Source: Bacteroidota bacterium (GTDB lineage Bacteria > Bacteroidota > Bacteroidia > Cytophagales > Thermoflexibacteraceae). Taken from it: DNA of 33,134 nucleotides. The stretch lies in assembly GCA_004292785.1 (NCBI GenBank), contig RDXG01000202.1:1-33134 (forward strand), in the 5' to 3' direction. A program made the position numbers and the translations under genes. The notes beneath the pieces are model-generated. The model did no database searches. It was not told the DNA's origin and saw only the letters and a program-made list of their open reading frames with translations. This document shows positions 18,528 through 28,147 of the stretch, one piece after another; position 1 is the first letter of the stretch, and each line of letters opens with the position of its first letter.

Positions 18528-18720
18528 TATTTTGCTATTAAAAATTGATTGGTCTATAATTTTTTTGTAAAAAAAAATTTATAAAAAAAAGAAAAAAGTA
18601 TTTTTTTTATACACTAAACTTTTTTTTTCAAAAAAATATTACTTTAATTTGCAAATACTAACATTGTAAAATAAAACTACACTCATCATTGTAAAAATAT
18701 AATTAAACTCTTTTAATCTC

Positions 18721-20010
18721 ATGGAAGATTTACGTAAAGTTCTTTTTGAAAACGAGTATTACAGAAATACTGCCGCAGAGTGGTTACTGTCCTTTGGCTT
18801 GATGATCGCTTCTATCCTTGTGGGTAGAATCCTTTATTATGTCATTGGCAAAGTGGTAAAAAAATTGACTGCCAAAACTAAAACCAATTTTGATGATATT
18901 TTGGTAGATATGGTAGAAGAACCCTTTGTTTTTGGAGTTACGCTTGTTGGTATTTGGTACAGTATTCAACAGTTGGATATGTCCGAAGATGCCACCAGGA
19001 TTGTTACCAATGGCTATCATTTCCTAATTATTTTTAATATTACTTGGATGATCACCCGATTGTTCAATGCTTATGTTGAAGAATATATTGTGCCTTTGGT
19101 TGCAGAATCTGAAAATGATATGGACGATTTGCTTTTGCCATTCATCAGACGTTCTGTAAATATTGCACTTTGGGCAGTAGCAACCATTATGGCATTAAAT
19201 AATGCAGGCTATGATGTAGGAGCTATTTTGGCAGGTTTGGGTATTGGTGGTTTGGCTTTTGCTTTGGCAGCAAAAGATACTGTTGCCAACTTGTTAGCCG
19301 CAATTTCTATCATGATTGCCAAGCCTTTTGTGGTTGGAAGTATTGTACAAGTTAAAGGTTTTGATGCAAAAGTAAAAGAAATTGGTATGAGAACAACACA
19401 TTTGGAAGTAGTTTATACCAACCGTTTGTTAATTGTACCAAATTCAGACATGGTGAATGCCGTAATTTTGAATGTGAGCAATGAACACGCCAGAATGATG
19501 GAAATTTTTGTACGTTTACCACTAGAGGCAGACGCAAAAACACTAGATTTAGGTATGAAATTAATGAAAGAAGCAGTCCTTAAAAATGATTTGGCAACTG
19601 ATAAAGTCATCAATTTTGTTACTATGGGAGAAGCTACAATAGACCTTACCACCAGATTTTGGGTAAAACACGAAGCCGTTAAAATTTTAGGTGATTATGC
19701 AGAAGTAAGAAACCAAATTTATTTGACAGCAATAGAAGATTTTAAAGCAAATAGTTTGATTATACAACCTAAAAAACCACCTCCGCCAAAAGCTCCAGCA
19801 GCTCCAAAAGCTCCAGTAGCAGCAGCAGAAGCACCAAAAAAGAAGAAAAAAGTAGAAGGTGCAGAGGGCGAGCCGAAAAAGAAATTACCACCAGAAACAG
19901 CATCTAGTGATCCTAATGACGCACTAAGAATAGCAGCTGTAGCAGCTGCCGCAGGCTCGTTGCCAAATTCAGACGATGACGATCCTAATCATGACGGACA
20001 TCACGAATAA
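18721..20010 (+). CDS. MscS-family mechanosensitive ion channel with low-complexity C-terminal tail
   Basis: LAGLGIGGLAFALAAKDTVANLLAAISIMIAKPFVVGSIVQVKGFDAKVKEIGMRTTHLEVVYTNRLLIVPNSDMVNAVILN; tail PKKPPPPKAPAAPKAPVAAAEAPKKKKKVEG. Confidence 0.92.
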   Translation: MEDLRKVLFENEYYRNTAAEWLLSFGLMIASILVGRILYYVIGKVVKKLTAKTKTNFDDILVDMVEEPFVFGVTLVGIWYSIQQLDMSEDATRIVTNGYHFLIIFNITWMITRLFNAYVEEYIVPLVAESENDMDDLLLPFIRRSVNIALWAVATIMALNNAGYDVGAILAGLGIGGLAFALAAKDTVANLLAAISIMIAKPFVVGSIVQVKGFDAKVKEIGMRTTHLEVVYTNRLLIVPNSDMVNAVILNVSNEHARMMEIFVRLPLEADAKTLDLGMKLMKEAVLKNDLATDKVINFVTMGEATIDLTTRFWVKHEAVKILGDYAEVRNQIYLTAIEDFKANSLIIQPKKPPPPKAPAAPKAPVAAAEAPKKKKKVEGAEGEPKKKLPPETASSDPNDALRIAAVAAAAGSLPNSDDDDPNHDGHHE

Positions 20011-20017
20011 ATTTTTA

Positions 20018-20042
20018 TAGCCAACAGTAAAACTGTTGGCTA
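20018..20042. terminator. Bidirectional terminator between convergent genes
   Basis: TAGCCAACAG-TAAAA-CTGTTGGCTA perfect 10-bp stem, T-rich on both sides; overlaps the stop codon of the 20040-23411 gene. Confidence 0.8.
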
Positions 20043-23000
20043 ATTTTTTATTTCCAAAACCTCTATTTTTTCGGTATAAACCAAAAATTTATTGATCTTT
20101 TCAAAACCCATGCTCTCAAAATATTGCCCATAACGGTTGATTTGTTTTTCGTGAGTTTCTAGTTTTGTACCTGTTTTATAGTCAATAATCGTAACTTCTT
20201 TTTGATCAATAACTACTCGATCTGGGCGTTGTGCCAACATTTTTTCGCCTATTTTTACCAAAACTTCCATCTCATTTCGTACTTTTCTGTTATTTTTTGG
20301 CAAAAAATAAGGCTTTATTTCGGGCAAATCCATAATTTTAATCATGTTTGCTTTGATATTTTCTACATCTTTTTCCAAAATCCAACCTTCATTTAACAAA
20401 CGCCTGAGGGCTTTGGGCAAATCACTTTGGTAGCGAATTTTCTCAAAAGCATAATGCATGAGCAAACCCTGTTGTTTGGAACGGTGCAAATCTTCCACAG
20501 TCAGCCTTTTGTCTGTATTTTTTAGGTCATTTCGCCTCATCCTAATTTTATCTCTGGACTCGGTACTTAAAAAGACAGGCAAAATCATACCTATTTCATT
20601 TTGTTCAACCGATTTTTTAACAAAATCTGGATCATCATAAATTTTGAAATGTTTGCAATTTCCGATTTCCAAACGATCTTTTGGGTTCACAAAATTATCT
20701 GCATAACGTTGCAATAATTCGCTAACTCGCTTAGAATTGTCTTTTAATTTGTCGTTCCATTTGCCCAAAATATACAAACGATCTTCAGGGCGAGTGAGAG
20801 CAACATACAACATATTTATCGAATCGATGAAGGTTTTTTCTTGTTCTTTGACAAAATCTTCGGCAAAAATGGTTTCTGTTAACTTTTCATTGACAGGCAA
20901 CAAAATGGTTTTTAGATTTGGCACCAAATCATTTTCCCAAGAAAGCCAAAGTTTTGAGTTTGGGCGAGGTTTCAATCCCCAATCTGCAAAAGGCACAAAA
21001 ACCACAGGAAACTGCAAACCTTTTGACTTATGCAAAGTCATAATTTGGATCGCATTGCCCGTTTTTGGACTACTCACCGATATAGATTTCGATTTTTTAT
21101 CCCAATATTCTATAAAATCCAACAAATTATTACTTTGTTTCAAACCAAAATCCAACAAAACGTCTAACAATTTTTGCAAATAAATTTGTTGGCTATTGTT
21201 TTCGTTTAGCCTAAACAAACGGATCAACTCCTCTGCAATTTCGTACATCGACAAGTATTGCAAAGCCCTAAAATTGAGACGTACAGCGGTTTTTTGCTTT
21301 AAAAACATCAAAAATTTGCTAAAAAAAGGTTCATTTGCAATTTGACTCACTTCTTCATGTAAGATTGCATTAATAACTAAATCTTTTTTTTCTAATTCTT
21401 CGTTAAAATGTTTGTAAACAAAATAAATTAATTCGGCTTTAACCATCGGATTCAAGGGTTGCGCCATGATCCGCAAAAAATTTACAATAAAATTGACTTT
21501 TGGGGAAGAACTTAGTAAAAGCGACTCACTAGAAATTACTTGGATTTGTTTTTGCAAAAATTGCTCTGCCAAAAAAGAAGCATTTGAGTTTAAACGAGTC
21601 AAAATAGCCATGTCTTTGTACATAAAGCCTTTATTTTGAACCAAATCCTGTACAATTTCATAAATTTTGTTGAATGTTTGTTGGCTATAATCTCCTTCTG
21701 CCTGATCTTCATCTTTGACATTTTGTTCTTCTGATTCTTCAGAATGGTTTGAATGTTCAGCTGTTTTTTGGTTTTCAAAAAAAATCATGTCCACTTGACC
21801 GCCTTTTTTCTTGTTTTTTTCTTGTTCAATTTCTGCATAATAAGCCCTCAAATCAGGAAATTCTTTGCCAAATTGATCCGTAATACTTTTGAAAAAAAGA
21901 TTGTTAAAAGAAATAATATTTTCCCTACTTCTCCAATTTGTTTGCAAATTTTCGGCTTGATAATGCCTTTCAAAAGTAGGAATATGATCCAAAATTGGCG
22001 ATTCTTCGCTTGCTGTAGGCACATCTGGCAAACGAACAATGAGTTCAGAATTTCCGCCTCGCCAACGATAAATGGCTTGTTTGGCATCACCTACGATCAG
22101 GTTTTGCAAATTAAAATCCAATGAATTAGAAATTAGCGGAATCAAATTGTGCCATTGCATTTGCGAAGTGTCCTGAAATTCGTCAATAAGAATGTGTTTA
22201 AACTTTTCTCCCAGACGTTCATAAATGTAAGGTACAGGTTCTTTTTCAATAATTTTATTAATTTTTTCGTTAAATTCGCTAATGTGAACCTTATTTTCTT
22301 CAGTCATCTGTTTTTTGACTTCCTTGTCCATTTCGCTAATCGTGGAAAGTAGGTAAATATTAGGCAACAAAAGATCGACAATAATAAAATTATTTCTGTT
22401 TTCGGCTTTTGTGGTTTCCATTTCCTCAAAAATTTCAGCCAATTCGCCTTTAATTTTGTCTATGGCATTTTCATTGCTTATGCCAATTTTGGAGGCATAC
22501 CATTTGTCATCATTCATTGTTTTGGCAATAAAAGAGTTGGTATTTTGGGAAATTTCGATTTTATCTAGTGAACAACTTCTCTGAAAATAGCCATAAATTC
22601 CTTTAATTCCGTAGTAAAAATGTTTTTCGCTAAGTTTCTCATTTTCAATAAGTTGCATGGCTTTTTCTGCATTTTTTTTGAGTTTAGACAAAATATTATT
22701 TCTGAACCCAAAAAGCGTATTTCTGATGTTTGTAAAATCGGCTTTACTCAAAAATTCGAGTTCTGCAATCAATTTTTTGCTGTCTTCTTTAAACAAATGC
22801 AAACCAAAATCTTGCAAGGCTTTTTCGATGTTCCAATCTTTTGAGTTTTCGGCATTTCTTTTGGCAAAATCGAGCAAGGTTTTTGTTAAATAAGCGTCGC
22901 CTCTGTCGCCTGCTTTGTTCAAAAGGGCAAGGGTGGCATTTTCCAAAACCGCCACGCTGTCCATTTCAATTTCATAATTGTAGGGCAAATCTAAATCTTT

Positions 23001-23411
23001 GGTAAAAGAACGCACCAAACGGTTATTAAAAGAGTCGATGGTGCTGACCGCAAAATCGGAATAAAAATGCAACAATCTTTCATAAATTTTTTGAGAACGC
23101 AAAATCAAATCCCTGCGAGTCAATGTTTTTTCGGGATATTCTTCTGCAATTTCTTTCAAAATAATGTTCAAAAGTTCGTATTTATCCTCATCTTTCAGGT
23201 TCGAAATGGCGGACAAAGCCTTCACAATTCGGTGTTTCATTTCGTTGGCGGCTTCGTTGGTAAAAGTTACCGCCAAAATATTTTTGTAATAATCAGCCGA
23301 AAATTGTTCGTTTGCGGGGCATAAAAACAATAATTTCAAATATTCTTTAGTCAAAGTAAAGGTTTTGCCCGAACCTGCCGAACTTCGATATACTTTAAAT
23401 TTTTTTGTCAT
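20040..23411 (-). CDS. UvrD/AddA-like helicase-exonuclease (ATG at 23411; ORF-track extension to 23603 is not supported)
   Basis: MTKKFKVYRSSAGSGKTFTLTKEYLKLLF (Walker A), HILIDEFQDTSQMQW, VGDAKQAIYRWRGGN, TLHKSKGLQFPVVFVPFA, NMLYVALTRPEDRLYI, C-terminal nuclease RPDRVVIDQKEVTIIDYKTG. Confidence 0.93.
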   Translation of the reverse strand: MTKKFKVYRSSAGSGKTFTLTKEYLKLLFLCPANEQFSADYYKNILAVTFTNEAANEMKHRIVKALSAISNLKDEDKYELLNIILKEIAEEYPEKTLTRRDLILRSQKIYERLLHFYSDFAVSTIDSFNNRLVRSFTKDLDLPYNYEIEMDSVAVLENATLALLNKAGDRGDAYLTKTLLDFAKRNAENSKDWNIEKALQDFGLHLFKEDSKKLIAELEFLSKADFTNIRNTLFGFRNNILSKLKKNAEKAMQLIENEKLSEKHFYYGIKGIYGYFQRSCSLDKIEISQNTNSFIAKTMNDDKWYASKIGISNENAIDKIKGELAEIFEEMETTKAENRNNFIIVDLLLPNIYLLSTISEMDKEVKKQMTEENKVHISEFNEKINKIIEKEPVPYIYERLGEKFKHILIDEFQDTSQMQWHNLIPLISNSLDFNLQNLIVGDAKQAIYRWRGGNSELIVRLPDVPTASEESPILDHIPTFERHYQAENLQTNWRSRENIISFNNLFFKSITDQFGKEFPDLRAYYAEIEQEKNKKKGGQVDMIFFENQKTAEHSNHSEESEEQNVKDEDQAEGDYSQQTFNKIYEIVQDLVQNKGFMYKDMAILTRLNSNASFLAEQFLQKQIQVISSESLLLSSSPKVNFIVNFLRIMAQPLNPMVKAELIYFVYKHFNEELEKKDLVINAILHEEVSQIANEPFFSKFLMFLKQKTAVRLNFRALQYLSMYEIAEELIRLFRLNENNSQQIYLQKLLDVLLDFGLKQSNNLLDFIEYWDKKSKSISVSSPKTGNAIQIMTLHKSKGLQFPVVFVPFADWGLKPRPNSKLWLSWENDLVPNLKTILLPVNEKLTETIFAEDFVKEQEKTFIDSINMLYVALTRPEDRLYILGKWNDKLKDNSKRVSELLQRYADNFVNPKDRLEIGNCKHFKIYDDPDFVKKSVEQNEIGMILPVFLSTESRDKIRMRRNDLKNTDKRLTVEDLHRSKQQGLLMHYAFEKIRYQSDLPKALRRLLNEGWILEKDVENIKANMIKIMDLPEIKPYFLPKNNRKVRNEMEVLVKIGEKMLAQRPDRVVIDQKEVTIIDYKTGTKLETHEKQINRYGQYFESMGFEKINKFLVYTEKIEVLEIKN

Positions 23412-23470
23412 TTTTATAATTTTTTTTACGTTTGCCAAGCTTTTAGGCTGTTTGTAATTTATTGATCTAC

Positions 23471-23520
23471 ACGGTCTGACGCTTGCGTCTGCACCGTACA
23501 GACCGAAACGGTCAGACGGT
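23471..23520. repeat. GC-rich nested palindrome (two inverted units with GACGC-TT-GCGTC and GACCG-AAA-CGGTC cores)
   Basis: ACGGTCTGACGCTTGCGTCTGCACCGT followed by ACAGACCGAAACGGTCAGACGGT; the reverse complement of unit 2 aligns to unit 1; ends pair 9/10. Confidence 0.8.
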
Positions 23521-23533
23521 TTAACAATGTAAT

Positions 23534-24727
23534 TTATTTGCCTAAATACAATTTTTTTTCGTTCAAAGTTTCTTGCAAAAGCACTGCACCTGCCGCGCTC
23601 CATGTGCAGAATTTTGTACCGATTCCGTTTGCGTTTAGGCTATGGAAATTTTCGTAAAAACCCCAATCTTCTAAGGAATTTGCCGAATTTATGGCTTTTA
23701 GCAATGTTTTTGCCTTTTCTTTTTCTGAATTTTGGCACAAAGCCATGCCCCAAAAACCGTTTACCATTGTCCAAGTTCCGCCATTATGAAATTCATAAGG
23801 CAAATTTCTGAACTCATATTTGTTATTATTTTGCAATTCTATCCATTCTTTGTCATTTTCTTGGACAGGTTTCCAAAAACAAGGAAGTAAGTTTAAAGGT
23901 AATTCTGCACAAATTTTGTCTGCAAAATCGATCAAATTCGAAGCATTTTTTTTGCCCAAACCCAACATCAAAGCAATGGCGTTTCCGAAGGGATCAAATT
24001 TATAATTGTAACCACTTGGCGCAAGACTAGCCAAAAAATAAGGATAAGTGCCTGATTTTGAGGCAATTTCGAAGGCTTTTTCGTGATAAACAGATTTATG
24101 GTTTGCATTGGCAGGATCGATCCAAAAATTGACTTCCAAAAGTTCGGTTAAGTTTTCGGCTTGCTCTCTAACTTCCTGATTATCAAACAGATCGGCATAA
24201 CAACGCAAAGCCCAAAGCCTTAACACTTGATCGTAAAAAACATAGCCATGCAAAATGTATTCGTCTGCCCAATCACCAGACTGTGGCACATACATCAGCC
24301 CTCTGTTGTTAAATTCCCAAGCCTGCATCAAACGCAAACCTTTGTCCAGTTTTGGCTTTAATTTGTTTGCAAAGTCTTGATTATCAGTTAGTTTTGCATA
24401 ATTGCAAACGCCAATAACAAACCAAGCAATCGTGTCGGCTCTGCCTGCCAAACCGCCCAAACTAATTTTCGCTTTTTCGCCTTCGAAATAAACGTTTGAA
24501 GGAATATGCCCCAAATCAGTTTGGTGGTCGGCAAGGGTTTGTAGGGTTTTTTTTAAGCCTTCGGTCAGAATTGGGTCGGAAGTAAGTAAGCCTGCCAATC
24601 CGCAAATAGTGCCATCTCTAGCCCAAATTCTGCGATAATTGGTGATTTGTGTGGTGCTTGCCAAAAAGCCTTTTTCGCTTAAAGCCTCTGCGAGCATGGC
24701 AACTGATTTTTTGTAGGCGGTTTGCAT
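23534..24727 (-). CDS. GH100-like / amylo-alpha-1,6-glucosidase-like glycoside hydrolase (ATG start 24727 proposed)
   Basis: TNYRRIWARDGTICGLAGLLTSDP, LGGLAGRADTIAWFVIGVCNYAKLT, YVPQSGDWADEYILHGYVFYDQVLRLWAL, FHNGGTWTMVNGFWGMALC: (alpha/alpha)6-barrel invertase/glucosidase motifs. Confidence 0.75.
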   Translation of the reverse strand: MQTAYKKSVAMLAEALSEKGFLASTTQITNYRRIWARDGTICGLAGLLTSDPILTEGLKKTLQTLADHQTDLGHIPSNVYFEGEKAKISLGGLAGRADTIAWFVIGVCNYAKLTDNQDFANKLKPKLDKGLRLMQAWEFNNRGLMYVPQSGDWADEYILHGYVFYDQVLRLWALRCYADLFDNQEVREQAENLTELLEVNFWIDPANANHKSVYHEKAFEIASKSGTYPYFLASLAPSGYNYKFDPFGNAIALMLGLGKKNASNLIDFADKICAELPLNLLPCFWKPVQENDKEWIELQNNNKYEFRNLPYEFHNGGTWTMVNGFWGMALCQNSEKEKAKTLLKAINSANSLEDWGFYENFHSLNANGIGTKFCTWSAAGAVLLQETLNEKKLYLGK

Positions 24728-24792
24728 TTTTGTTTTTTGTTGAAAGAAATGAATTTTTTTTGTAAAATAAAAATATATTCGTAACAATTTTT

Positions 24793-27700
24793 TCACAAAC
24801 GAAGTCCCCAAACGGTAATGTCGTCTCGTTGTTCTGCATTTTTTTGGTGATCTTGCAAGGTACTTTCTAAAATATCGCGTTGTTTTGCAAGGCTCAAATT
24901 CATATTTTTTTGCAATAATTCTTTGAATTGATTTGTCCCAAATTTTTCTCTTTCCAAATTATTTTGATCCATAAAACCGTCTGTGGTCAAATAAATGAGA
25001 TCGTTTTTTTGCAAAATAATTTGTTGTTCTGTAAAAAAAAGTTTTTTGGTTTTCAAGCCACCTATGGCTTTGTGATCGCCTTTGAGTTCGTGTAAAACTT
25101 GGTTTTTTGTATAAAAAAGCGGTCTTTTTGCACCAGAAAAGGTAATTTCCATGTCTATATTTTTTGTAAGTCTGCACAAACAAATGTCCATTCCGTCATC
25201 ATTCGAATTTTCTTTTTGGTTCAAAGCCCTGATTACACCTTCGTTTAGCATATCCAAAATTTGTGCAGGTGAAGCAATTTGTTTTTGGTTAATAATTTCA
25301 CTAAGCAAAGTATTTCCAACAATGGACATAAAAGCGGCAGGAATTCCGTGTCCTGTGCAATCAATGGCTGCCATAAAAATTCCCGCAGGATTTTTTTCGC
25401 CTGAAAAGAAATAAAAATCACCTGAAACAAAATCTTTTGCCTTATAAATGATAAAATGTTCTTCAAAAAAAAGATTTATTTTAAGCGTTCTGGGCAAAAA
25501 TCCTTGTTGAACAGTTTGCGCGTATCTAATACTATCTGTAATATCCTGATTTTTTTGTTTCAGAATTTCGTATGTTTTTTCAACTCTCTGATAAGCAATT
25601 TGCGTTTCATTTTCCTGTTTTTCCAACTTATTTTTTTCTGATTGTAATTCAGAAGTTCGCTGCGAAATTAGCTTTTCTAGCATCAAATTTCTGATGCTTA
25701 CTGCTCTGATTCGCCATTTGTAAAATCCAAAAATACTCAACAAAAAAGCAAAAATCATTACTAAAATAAATTGTGTGGTTTGATAAAAATACGGTTCAAT
25801 TTCAAAAGCAATTTGATCGCCTTCTTCGTTCCAAAGTCCGTCATTGTTGCTTGCTTTTATTTTGAAAGTATATTTTCCGTGTTCCAAATTGGTATAAATT
25901 GCGTATCGATGTTGGTCATTTCCCTCGATCCAATTTTTGTCAAAACCTTCCAATTTGTACTTAAATTTTACTTTTTCGGGTCTAATAAAACTCAAAACCG
26001 AAAAATTAATGACAATTCTTTGCGTTTGTGCATCAAGGACGATGCTTTTTTCCAAATTAACAGAATGTTCATCAACGTTAAATTCTGTAATTTTTATCAA
26101 AGGAATTTGCGTATTTTTTACTTCTTGTTCGGGTTTTGTGGTGCATAAACCGCCAATGGTTGGAAACCATAAATCTCCATTTTTGGTGTATATTGCCTTG
26201 CAAGTTCCATTACATTCCCCCAATATTCCAGCCCCTTTGTCGTACAATATCCAGTTAATTTTTTGACTGTTGTCTTTTGCAAAAGCATCAAGTTCTTTGC
26301 GTTTTACTTTGATAATTCCCTCCGCAGTGGGCAGCCAAAAATTGTTATTTTTATCTTCGATAATGTCATAAACTCCCTCCGCAGGAAGTCCTTGTTTGTT
26401 GGAATAATTAACTATTTTTTTATTTTCTATTCGGCTTAATCCGCCATTACTTGCCACCCAAATTACTTGATTTTCGTCTTTGTGAGCATAAAAAATAACA
26501 TTTGTAGGCATTTGTTCTTTTTCTGTAAAAGATTCGTTTTCAAGGTTTTTTTTCAAAATATTCAAGCCGCCGCTATTGGTAGCAATGAGCATATCTCCAT
26601 TTTGGGCTTGGTTAATAGACATAATAAAATTTGAATTTAAACCATTTTCCTTGTTAAATTCTGCAACTTTTTGGTCTTTTTTATCAATTTTAATGATGCC
26701 TTTGTTTCGAGTTCCAATCCAAATAAATCCTTCTTTGTCTTCAAAAACATATCGAACCAAATCTTCGGGCAACAAATTTTTTTGGCTAAAAAAAGTTTCT
26801 TTCCCGTTTGGATTCATTTTTATTAAACCGTTATTTGTACCAATCCAAATATTTTTTCTGCTGTCAAATAAAATTGTTCTGATGCGAAAATTGTCTAATT
26901 TGGTTTTTAAATCAAAAGAAACCACCGAATCGCCTTGTATTACACTTAATCCGTTTTCTGTGCCTACCAAAATTCTATTCTGATCAAGTTCTGCCGCAGC
27001 GGTTACTCCATTGGCTTTCAAACCGTCTAAGATATCATAATTTATAAATTTAGAATCCCTGATTCTGCATAATCCTGCGTTATAAGTAGTGATCCAAAGG
27101 CTATTTTCGTTGTCAAAAAACAGGTGCGAAATGTGTTTGTCGGGCAGCCCGTTTTTTTCTGTAATTTTTTCAAAAATATTTGTTTTCCCATTTTTTCTGA
27201 ACAATCCATCTGCGGTAGCAAACCAAATAGAGCCATAAGAATCTTCCAAAATTTCGATGACATTGTTGTTTTTGAAAGCAGAAACTTCTGTAATTTTTTT
27301 GCCATCATAAGTAAAAAGTCCGCTGGTTGTTCCTAGCCAAAAAACTCCTTTCTTGTCTTCAATAATCATTTCTACATTATTTTTCAGCCCATTTTTTTCA
27401 TCTAAAATCTTAAATTTTCCATCTTTATAAATTATCAATCCGTTTCCTTGTGTGCCAAACCAAATTGCCCCTGATTTGTCTTTATAAATTGTTCCTACTG
27501 TAACATCTAGCAATTTTGGGCAAGTATTAAAATGTTTAAATTGCTGATAATCATATATATAAACTCCTTTCCCTCTAGAACCGATCCATAATTTATCTTT
27601 GCTTTCTACATAAATATCTTCGATGGAATAATTTTTTAGGATCGTAGAATCCTTAAATGAATGATATTTTCCGTTTTGGTAGGCAATCAAACCACTGCCT

Positions 27701-28023
27701 TGTGTGCCAAACCAAACTATATTTCGTTGATCTTTTTCTATCACATAAATACCGTTTGTACTCAATACAGGCAAATTTCTTTTACTTTTATTCAAAAACT
27801 TTACGCCATCAAACTGCGAAAAACCGTTGTAAGATGCAATCCACAAAAAACCTTCCGAGTCTTGCACGCCAGAATTGAGTTTGTTAGAAACCAAACCGTT
27901 TTCTTTTGTCCAAGATTCTACTAAATATTTGTCTAATGTTTTATCGGGATTTAGTCCTTTGGGTTGCGCAAACAAAATTTTACAAAGTAAAAGAAGTATA
28001 AACAACAAGAAAATTCTATCCAT
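24793..28023 (-). CDS. Two-component-regulator-propeller sensor with Y_Y_Y domain, TM helix, coiled coil and C-terminal SpoIIE/PP2C-type phosphatase
   Basis: Repeated IWFGTQGxGLxxYxxGKF / WIGTNNGL blades, YKLEGFDKNWIEGNDQHRYAIYTNLEHGKYTFKIKASNNDGLW, TM ILVMIFAFLLSIFGFYKW, then ISERTSEL-type coiled coil, DFVSGDFYFFSGE, FMAAIDCTGHGIPAAFMSIVGNTLL, LIYLTTDGFMDQNN, RDDITVWGLRL. Confidence 0.93.
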   Translation of the reverse strand: MDRIFLLFILLLLCKILFAQPKGLNPDKTLDKYLVESWTKENGLVSNKLNSGVQDSEGFLWIASYNGFSQFDGVKFLNKSKRNLPVLSTNGIYVIEKDQRNIVWFGTQGSGLIAYQNGKYHSFKDSTILKNYSIEDIYVESKDKLWIGSRGKGVYIYDYQQFKHFNTCPKLLDVTVGTIYKDKSGAIWFGTQGNGLIIYKDGKFKILDEKNGLKNNVEMIIEDKKGVFWLGTTSGLFTYDGKKITEVSAFKNNNVIEILEDSYGSIWFATADGLFRKNGKTNIFEKITEKNGLPDKHISHLFFDNENSLWITTYNAGLCRIRDSKFINYDILDGLKANGVTAAAELDQNRILVGTENGLSVIQGDSVVSFDLKTKLDNFRIRTILFDSRKNIWIGTNNGLIKMNPNGKETFFSQKNLLPEDLVRYVFEDKEGFIWIGTRNKGIIKIDKKDQKVAEFNKENGLNSNFIMSINQAQNGDMLIATNSGGLNILKKNLENESFTEKEQMPTNVIFYAHKDENQVIWVASNGGLSRIENKKIVNYSNKQGLPAEGVYDIIEDKNNNFWLPTAEGIIKVKRKELDAFAKDNSQKINWILYDKGAGILGECNGTCKAIYTKNGDLWFPTIGGLCTTKPEQEVKNTQIPLIKITEFNVDEHSVNLEKSIVLDAQTQRIVINFSVLSFIRPEKVKFKYKLEGFDKNWIEGNDQHRYAIYTNLEHGKYTFKIKASNNDGLWNEEGDQIAFEIEPYFYQTTQFILVMIFAFLLSIFGFYKWRIRAVSIRNLMLEKLISQRTSELQSEKNKLEKQENETQIAYQRVEKTYEILKQKNQDITDSIRYAQTVQQGFLPRTLKINLFFEEHFIIYKAKDFVSGDFYFFSGEKNPAGIFMAAIDCTGHGIPAAFMSIVGNTLLSEIINQKQIASPAQILDMLNEGVIRALNQKENSNDDGMDICLCRLTKNIDMEITFSGAKRPLFYTKNQVLHELKGDHKAIGGLKTKKLFFTEQQIILQKNDLIYLTTDGFMDQNNLEREKFGTNQFKELLQKNMNLSLAKQRDILESTLQDHQKNAEQRDDITVWGLRL

Positions 28024-28147
28024 CTGATTTATAAATTATCCAAAAGCATTTTAGTAAATTTCTATTGATTTTAAAGTAATTTAATCATTTTTTTTTGATA
28101 TTTACAAAATTCTTTTTTTTATAACGAAAAACTTAATAAAAAAATCC

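Noticed and set aside
20202-23324. Multiple plus-strand ORFs within the helicase gene
   Set aside because: F/C/N-rich antisense shadows of the 1,124-codon helicase frame.
23412-23603. N-terminal extension of the helicase ORF (MERGRCSAFARNF...)
   Set aside because: Encoded by the GC-rich palindromic repeat and overlaps the GH100-like gene; ATG at 23411 directly precedes the conserved Walker A region.
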